From: Martelella alba | GTDB taxonomy: Bacteria; Pseudomonadota; Gammaproteobacteria; Enterobacterales; Enterobacteriaceae | DNA length: 64,000 nt | Assembly: GCF_005217455.1 (NCBI RefSeq) | Contig: NZ_SZPQ01000011.1 | Coordinates: 114,472-178,471 of the forward strand | Reading direction: 5' to 3' | Shown here: positions 62,415 through 64,000 of the stretch, piece by piece | How the letters are laid out: each line of letters starts with the position of its first letter | Position numbering within the stretch: the first letter of the stretch is position 1 | Notes under the pieces: generated by a model | Databases searched by the model: none | Seen by the model: only the letters and a program-made list of their open reading frames with translations | Told to the model about the DNA's origin: nothing | Program-made: the position numbers and the translations under genes

Positions 62415-63653
62415 ATGTCCGCGTTAATCGATAGCGCATTGTCCGCAAGCCCGTTCGGCGTCCCGGCGATGCGGCAAGCCGTGCAGGATTTGCGTTTTTC
62501 CTCCATCCGCGAAGTCGCCAATGCCGGGATCGGCAGAAGCGATATCTTGCCGTTCTGGTTTGGCGAGCCCGACCGCCAGACGCCGGCGTTTATTTGTGAG
62601 GCCGCGCAGGCCTCCCTGGCGGCGGGGGAGACGTTTTACACGCCAAACCTGGGGGAGGCGGCTTTGCGCGCGGCGTTGTCGCGCTATTTGTCCCATTGGC
62701 ACCGACCCGTGGACGAGCACCGGATTGCCGTGACCAATTCCGGCGTATCGGCGCTGATGCTGGCGGCGCAGTCCCTCTACAGTCCCGGCGACCGGGTAGT
62801 GGCGGTCACCCCGGTATGGCCCAATCTCGTGGAAATTCCCAAAATCCTCGGCGCGTCGGTAACAGAGGTTTCCCTGATCCTGCGCCGCCATGGACAAGAC
62901 GGCGTAAGCTGGCATCTGGATATGGATATGCTGCTGGCCGCCTTAACGCCCGATACCCGGGCTATTATCATCAACTCGCCGAACAACCCCAGCGGTTGGG
63001 TAATGCCGGCGGAACAACAGCGGGCAATCCTCGACCATTGCCGCCGGCACGGTATCTGGATTGTGTCCGACGAGGTTTATGGCCGTCTGTGGTTCGATGG
63101 CGGGCCGGAACGCGGCGCGCCGTCTTTTCTGGATATCGCCGATCCCGGCGATCGTCTGATTGTCGTCAACAGTTTTTCCAAAACCTGGCTAATGACCGGC
63201 TGGCGGCTGGGATGGCTGGTGGTACCGGAAACGCTGACCCCGGCGTTAGGCAAACTTATTGAATACAACAGCAGCTGCGCCCCGGCTTTCGTACAAAAAG
63301 CCGGGATAGCGGCGGTCGAAGGGGGGGAGCCGGTTCTGCGGGAGACCCTGACGCGTTATCGCGCTTCGCGGGATTTCCTTTATCGGCAACTGAACGATAC
63401 GCCGGGTGTCGAAACGCCGCTGCCTGAAGGCGCCATGTATGTGTTTTTCCGGGTGGGGGGACTGCGCGACAGTCTGGCGTTTTGTAAGGCGCTGGTGGCC
63501 GGCGCCGGACTCGGATTGGCGCCGGGCAGTGCGTTTGGACCCGCCGGCGAGGGGTGTATCCGCTGGTGTTTTGCCAGTTCGCTGGATAAGCTAGAACTCG
63601 GAATGACGCGTTTTCGCGCCTTCCTGGCCGACAATCCGCCGGCGAAATACTGA
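62415..63653 (+). CDS. Class I/II PLP-dependent aminotransferase
   Basis: A 412-residue fold-type I aminotransferase. GEPDRQTPAFICEAA and TFYTPNLGEAALRAAL are at the N-terminus, INSPNNPSGWVMPAEQQ and SDEVYGRLWFDGG in the middle, the PLP lysine is in NSFSKTWLMTGWRLGW near residue 255, and the substrate-carboxylate Arg is in GCIRWCFASSLDKLELGM near the C-terminus. It looks like the aspartate aminotransferase Ib group, but specificity cannot be told. I chose the ATG at 62415 (AAGG ten bases before); a longer frame upstream from 62280 would cross the palindrome and lacks homology. It stands alone, between zraP and glpK. Confidence 0.88.
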   Translation: MSALIDSALSASPFGVPAMRQAVQDLRFSSIREVANAGIGRSDILPFWFGEPDRQTPAFICEAAQASLAAGETFYTPNLGEAALRAALSRYLSHWHRPVDEHRIAVTNSGVSALMLAAQSLYSPGDRVVAVTPVWPNLVEIPKILGASVTEVSLILRRHGQDGVSWHLDMDMLLAALTPDTRAIIINSPNNPSGWVMPAEQQRAILDHCRRHGIWIVSDEVYGRLWFDGGPERGAPSFLDIADPGDRLIVVNSFSKTWLMTGWRLGWLVVPETLTPALGKLIEYNSSCAPAFVQKAGIAAVEGGEPVLRETLTRYRASRDFLYRQLNDTPGVETPLPEGAMYVFFRVGGLRDSLAFCKALVAGAGLGLAPGSAFGPAGEGCIRWCFASSLDKLELGMTRFRAFLADNPPAKY

Positions 63654-63720
63654 AATAGACGCCGGAGACGTTTTCCCCCGCGCGCCGGCGAGGACGCCAT
63701 CGGGTGCCGTACACCCTTTC

Positions 63721-63781
63721 GGCGGCGCGAAGCCGCCGGATATATTGCCGGACTCGGCCCCTGACATTGGGGACCGAGTCC
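63721..63781. terminator. Two hairpins between convergent aminotransferase and glpK genes
   Basis: GGCGGC (63721-63726) pairs with GCCGCC (63732-63737). GGACTCGG (63750-63757) pairs perfectly with CCGAGTCC (63774-63781) with inner CCC/GGG pairs. The second lies 9 bp past the glpK stop. No long T-run is seen on either strand, so termination is probable but not certain. Confidence 0.55.
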
Positions 63782-63790
63782 GGACGGGCG

Positions 63791-64000
63791 CTACCGGTTG
63801 TTCAGTTCTCCCGGCTCTTCCCAGGCGCGGGCGCGGGCCACCGCCTTTTGCCAGCCATGGTAATACGCGTCTCGCTTATCGGCGGCGATGGCGGGCTGGA
63901 ATTCCCGTTCAATCACGGCTTTGCTCCTGACTTCCTCCAAATCATCCCAGAAACCCACCGCCAGCCCGGCCAGGAAAGCCGCTCCCAGCGCGGTGACTTC
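63791..64000 (-). CDS. glpK: Glycerol kinase GlpK, C-terminal 69 residues (gene runs off the window)
   Basis: The last 69 residues of a FGGY-family glycerol kinase, which makes sn-glycerol 3-phosphate. [20 protein letters not shown] and [11 protein letters not shown], then [18 protein letters not shown], match the E. coli GlpK C-terminus. The 5' part lies beyond base 64000. The stop is TAG at 63793-63791. In enterobacteria glpF lies upstream and glpX downstream; here the downstream neighbour is a convergent aminotransferase, so glpX is not linked. Confidence 0.92.
   Translation of the reverse strand, partial: EVTALGAAFLAGLAVGFWDDLEEVRSKAVIEREFQPAIAADKRDAYYHGWQKAVARARAWEEPGELNNR

Noticed and set aside
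1..64000. CRISPR array, tRNA, rRNA, transposase or phage genes
   Set aside because: I saw no regularly spaced repeats, no cloverleaf with conserved arms, and no transposase or integrase motifs. The only multi-copy elements are the dispersed repeat and the zraP tail units.

Overview
The window looks like the chromosome of a free-living or facultatively host-associated gamma-proteobacterium of the order Enterobacterales. NarXL-NarKGHJI, FeoABC with FeoC, ZraPSR, HmuSTUV, OqxAB, FolM, MltB, membrane glucose dehydrogenase and a C-terminal piece of GlpK all resemble enterobacterial proteins. By eye the DNA is GC-rich (high fifties percent). A dispersed repeat (copies near 29.03 and 39.45 kb) resembles repeats I know from Yersinia, Serratia and Sodalis relatives. 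I cannot name the species; a Sodalis/Pectobacteriaceae-like lineage is a guess.

Layout: 0-6 kb holds the 3' part of folM, an OqxAB-type RND pump and its Rrf2 regulator. 6-8.2 kb holds an unusual pair, a sugar-lactone oxidase followed by a GT8 glycosyltransferase. 8.4-24 kb is a nitrate/nitrite block: nasR, a leader with an intrinsic terminator, a NasB-type nitrite reductase, the narXL two-component pair, and narK-narGHJI behind an exact FNR site. 24-27.4 kb is a ferrous iron operon (two FeoA, FeoB, FeoC) with an exact FNR site and a Fur-like box. 27.4-36.3 kb is an IclR-flanked catabolic cluster (RidA, polar amino acid ABC transporter, D-hydroxy-amino-acid dehydratase-like PLP enzyme, ThDP enzyme, BadF/BadG kinase).

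36.7-39.2 kb is a periplasmic methionine sulfoxide repair pair (DipZ-type reductase plus exported MsrA). 40-45 kb has gcd, a LysR regulator and mltB. 45-50.8 kb is a second IclR-centred cluster (C-S lyase, ABC transporter, M24 peptidase) in which a matching 21-bp near-palindrome lies on both sides of the regulator gene. 50.8-54.5 kb is hmuSTUV behind a Fur box but without a receptor gene. A decayed MFS transporter lies next to a third IclR regulator. 56.3-58.4 kb has an enolase paralogue and a LysR effector domain lacking its DNA-binding part. 58.4-62.2 kb is zraRS/zraP with an exact sigma-54 promoter. The window ends with a class I aminotransferase and the C-terminus of glycerol kinase.

Themes: anaerobic nitrate respiration with coordinated ferrous iron uptake, envelope stress defence (RND pump, Zra, Msr repair), and several compact amino-acid or sugar-acid catabolic cassettes under IclR regulators. 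No complete mobile element, CRISPR array, tRNA or rRNA gene was seen.
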